This document shows, one piece after another, positions 7,486 through 9,496 of a stretch of DNA of 9,496 nucleotides. Every line of letters begins with the position of its first letter. Positions within the stretch are counted from its first letter, which is position 1. Below the pieces are notes generated by a model, which was not told where the DNA came from, made no database searches, and saw only the letters and a program-made list of their open reading frames with translations. This stretch comes from a bacterium (lineage in GTDB: Bacteria; JACRDZ01; JAJRWM01): positions 1-9,496 of the forward strand of contig JAJRWM010000223.1 of assembly GCA_024276815.1 (NCBI GenBank), given 5' to 3'. Both the position numbers and the translations under genes were made by a program.

Positions 7486-8676
7486 TCAGGTCTTTTTTCC
7501 CCTGGCTCTTTTTTCTCTGAAAACATCGTCGAAAATCTGGTAATAGTCAGCATAAATATATTTTTGACCATATTCAGCTTTGCCTAGAGGCTCCAGTATT
7601 TTTAGTTTCTCAAGCCGTTCAATCACGTTGTAAGCCCCTTGCATGGTGAAGCCTGTCCAATTCATCATCTTGGCGACCCCAACAATCGGCTGGCTAAAGA
7701 GCTTACGGATTATTTCCAGCGTCGAGGCCGCCGACCGTTTGCCAAGTTTTTGCATTTTGATAAAATCACGATCACGCAAAGCCGTTATTTGAGCGCAAGT
7801 ATCTATGGAAGATTTGGCGATTTCAGCTATTCCATCCAGAAAAAATTCCAGCCACTGGTCAACTTGCGTTTCCTCATGATAATCATGTAATTTTTGGTAA
7901 TAAAATTTTTGGTGTTTTTTTAAAAAACTAGACAGATATAAAACAGGCAATTCCAGAAGCCGCTGATGGTGAATATAGATAGCAAGCAATATCCGCCCTG
8001 TACGCCCATTGCCGTCAGCAAAAGGATGAATCGTCTCAAACTGGGCATGAATAAGCCCGGCTTTAACCAAAGAAGGATATTCATCCTCTGCGTGGATGAA
8101 TTTTTCCAGATCATTTAAAGCCGTGTGCATATCAGGCGGTGCCGGAGGAACGAAAGAAGCTTCGTTAGGAGTTCTGCCACCAATCCAGTTTTGCGAGCGG
8201 CGAAATTCTCCCGGATAAGCGTGCTGGCTTTTGCGTGCGTCAGTCATCAGCCGTTCATGGATTTCCCTTATCAACCTTAGGGAAAGCGGCAGGGTTTTAG
8301 TCCGCTCAATACCGTAATTTACTGCGTCAACGTAATGCGTAATGTCATCCACGTCAGGATTTAAACGTAACCTTTCTTCCGTCACCGGAGCCGCTACCGC
8401 GTCTTGCAAGGTTGCTTTCGTACCCTCAATCTGGCTGGAATAGGTAGCGTCTTTTTTTATGAACATGAACAGGAAGAAATCTTTGTCTGGCAGGAGCCTG
8501 GTGATACCATCGAGTTTGCCCACTAAGCGGATAGCTTCCTCATGTTTTTTATAAAGCCTGGGCGTGATAAAAAAACCGTCCTTGGGCGGAAAAGGATACA
8601 AAGTGAAAGATCGATAACCTTCCCTTTGCCTGACGTACCTGCCAATTTTCAGCTTGTTGATATCGTTCATAACCAT
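7486..8676 (-). CDS. Class II Fic family protein (probable AMP transferase) with C-terminal winged helix
   Basis: Fic enzymes transfer AMP, or sometimes other nucleotide parts, from a nucleotide to a hydroxyl of a target protein. The 396-residue protein has the intact core motif HPFADGNGRTGR (217-228) with catalytic His217. An N-terminal inhibitory-helix motif SSQIEG (80-85) carries Glu84, which in class II Fic proteins blocks productive ATP binding, so the enzyme is probably auto-inhibited and may also de-AMPylate. The N-terminal helical part covers about 30-115 and the Fic fold about 120-290. Residues about 310-380 look like a winged helix (IVGVAKMMNWTGFTMQGAYNVIERLEKLKIL). A DNA-binding domain together with the operator array at 8655-8727 suggests autoregulation. 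Start: ATG 8676, or ATG 8670 two codons later. Neither has a Shine-Dalgarno, and the predicted transcription start falls on or next to 8676, so the message appears leaderless. No antitoxin gene is adjacent; inhibition is internal. Confidence 0.93.
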   Translation of the reverse strand: MVMNDINKLKIGRYVRQREGYRSFTLYPFPPKDGFFITPRLYKKHEEAIRLVGKLDGITRLLPDKDFFLFMFIKKDATYSSQIEGTKATLQDAVAAPVTEERLRLNPDVDDITHYVDAVNYGIERTKTLPLSLRLIREIHERLMTDARKSQHAYPGEFRRSQNWIGGRTPNEASFVPPAPPDMHTALNDLEKFIHAEDEYPSLVKAGLIHAQFETIHPFADGNGRTGRILLAIYIHHQRLLELPVLYLSSFLKKHQKFYYQKLHDYHEETQVDQWLEFFLDGIAEIAKSSIDTCAQITALRDRDFIKMQKLGKRSAASTLEIIRKLFSQPIVGVAKMMNWTGFTMQGAYNVIERLEKLKILEPLGKAEYGQKYIYADYYQIFDDVFREKRARGKKT

Positions 8677-8727
8677 ATCAACATTATGCGCCTTTTTGTT
8701 GATATTGACAAGCGGAATATCAACAAA
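8655..8727 (-). promoter_or_regulatory. Four-half-site operator array over the fic promoter and start codon
   Basis: The 9-mer TGTTGATAT occurs at 8655-8663 and 8697-8705, and its exact reverse complement ATATCAACA at 8675-8683 and 8717-8725. These make two palindromes. The outer one (8695-8727) has 12-bp perfect arms and a 9-bp spacer and covers the -35. The inner one (8655-8683) has 9-bp arms and an 11-bp spacer and covers the start codon and predicted transcription start. Half-site starts are 20, 22 and 20 bp apart, about two helical turns each, so all four face one side of the DNA. The natural reading is an autorepressor site. The winged helix of the Fic protein is the obvious candidate binder, by inference. 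Confidence 0.75.
8683..8711 (-). promoter_or_regulatory. Sigma70 promoter of the fic gene
   Basis: On the minus strand: TTGTCA (8711-8706, 5 of 6 to consensus), a 17-bp spacer, then CATAAT (8688-8683, 5 of 6). Initiation about 7 bases further falls at 8676, the A of the first fic ATG. The -35 sits at the centre of the outer palindrome and the -10 lies beside the inner one. Confidence 0.7.
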
Positions 8728-9058
<331 letters not shown>

Positions 9059-9078
9059 GCACCGTTAATAAAAAACGT

Positions 9079-9107
9079 ATTATACCGTTAAAATCACACA
9101 CTGTCAA
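9079..9107 (-). promoter_or_regulatory. Full-consensus sigma70 promoter of tRNA-fMet
   Basis: The minus strand reads TTGACA (9107-9102), 17-bp spacer, TATAAT (9084-9079), matching consensus at all 12 positions with optimal spacing. Initiation near 9072 leaves about 14 nt of 5' leader for RNase P to remove. Such strength suits a tRNA needed for every protein start. Confidence 0.92.
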
Positions 9108-9223
9108 GGAATTATTGTTTTGCCAAAAATCCTGCCTTGTTAATTCTAAGTTGTTGAGAATGGCCGTTTTTACAAGTGTCAGGGGTGTTTTTTTTTGAAA
9201 ATTGGGGGAACTTTTTGTTAGCC

Positions 9224-9253
9224 TTTACATGAACAGGCCTCCTTTGGTATAAA
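9224..9253 (+). promoter_or_regulatory. Candidate internal IS promoter for the transposase
   Basis: TTTACA (9224-9229) and TATAAA (9248-9253), each 5 of 6 to consensus, are separated by 18 bp. Initiation near 9260 would give a leader of about 48 nt that starts inside the hairpin at 9241-9299 and so lacks its left outer arm. Confidence 0.5.
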
Positions 9254-9299
9254 GGTTTCAATAACCTGCAAGTCACTGAAACCAAAGAAAATACCAAGG
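9241..9299 (+). promoter_or_regulatory. Hairpin that can bury the transposase ribosome binding site
   Basis: Outer stem: CC (9241-9242) plus TTGGTAT (9244-9250) pairs with ATACCAA (9291-9297) plus GG (9298-9299). Inner stem: GGTTTCA (9254-9260) pairs with TGAAACC (9277-9283). The Shine-Dalgarno AAGGA (9296-9300) lies in the right outer arm. Transcripts entering from outside the IS carry both arms; those from the internal promoter start near 9260 and lack the left outer arm. Confidence 0.5.
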
Positions 9300-9307
9300 A
9301 TGCTTAA

Positions 9308-9496
9308 ATGAAATATACCAAAGTCGCAAACAGATTGCGAGAACAAATTAGCAAATTTTCGGGGGAACTTTCTCTTGGATTGCCCAAAGTAGGGCAACGC
9401 CTGGTTGCGGAACTCGTCTACGGCATCCAGGCCAGCCAGTCGGTGACCTTAACCAAGATTGCCCGCACCCTGGAAGAAAAGATATCCATTAAGAAA
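9308..9496 (+). CDS. Transposase, N-terminal part (DDE type, probably IS4-like), cut by window end
   Basis: Only the first 63 residues are present and the frame is open at the window edge. The segments FSGELSLGLPK and LVYGIQASQSVTLTKIARTL resemble the N-terminal region of IS4-like DDE transposases, where a conserved helical segment (roughly, Y-GI-QS--LT-I-R-L) precedes the catalytic domain. The DDE residues lie beyond the window. ATG 9308 has AAGGA 7 bases upstream. The promoter at 9224-9253 and the hairpin at 9241-9299 probably limit its expression. Family is from memory of the sequence pattern; that it is a transposase is likelier than which IS family. Confidence 0.72.
   Translation, partial: MKYTKVANRLREQISKFSGELSLGLPKVGQRLVAELVYGIQASQSVTLTKIARTLEEKISIKK

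Larger units (their letters stand above)
9177..9496 (+). mobile_element. Left part of an insertion sequence, right end outside the window
   Basis: A transposase gene runs off the window end and is preceded by its own promoter and a hairpin arrangement typical of IS elements. The left boundary is not proven. TGTCAGGGGTG followed by a 9-base T run (9177-9196) is a plausible terminal sequence, but the matching right end and target duplication are not visible. If right, the insertion lies about 70 bp upstream of the tRNA-fMet -35 and leaves that promoter intact. Confidence 0.5.

Overview
The window is a bacterial chromosomal segment with mostly housekeeping genes, two secreted lipoproteins, an accessory Fic gene and the edge of an insertion sequence. 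The organism cannot be named from this sequence. Sigma70-type promoters, Shine-Dalgarno sites, an initiator tRNA with encoded CCA, a KMSKS-type tyrosyl-tRNA synthetase and lipobox lipoproteins indicate a bacterium. Ino1 is the short form known from Actinobacteria, Thermotoga and archaea and is patchily distributed in other bacteria. A diderm from a poorly sampled lineage is a guess only.

Layout. On the + strand, positions 1-230 hold a promoter-like site and a stretch that can fold into a nested rod, followed by ino1 (231-1337), an inositol-3-phosphate synthase. A hairpin lies between ino1 and a convergent minus-strand cluster. In transcription order that cluster is tyrS (7245-5917), a lipoprotein with a FlgO/CsgG-like and a lectin-like domain (5920-4832, ATGA overlap with tyrS), a hybrid histidine kinase split by one in-frame TAA (4685-3159), and a lipoprotein with an arginase-like UPF0489-type domain fused to TPR repeats (3153-1483). 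Upstream of tyrS is a class II Fic protein with a C-terminal winged helix (8676-7486). Its promoter is flanked and covered by four exact copies of a 9-bp half-site. Then come an initiator tRNA gene with a full-consensus promoter (9107-8982) and, on the + strand to the window end, the left part of an IS element with a truncated transposase gene.

How the parts may work together. The tyrS-to-TPR run is co-directional with very short overlaps or gaps at two junctions, so partial co-transcription is likely. The 146-bp gap before the kinase contains a candidate promoter of its own. The kinase has no membrane segment and would be cytoplasmic, while both lipoproteins would sit on the outer face of a membrane. 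A link between them is suggested only by gene order.

The observations most worth a second look are the fic operator array with its apparently leaderless start, the arginase-like/TPR lipoprotein, the in-frame TAA that replaces exactly one codon of the kinase receiver domain, and the hairpin that would bury the transposase ribosome binding site only in transcripts entering from outside the IS.
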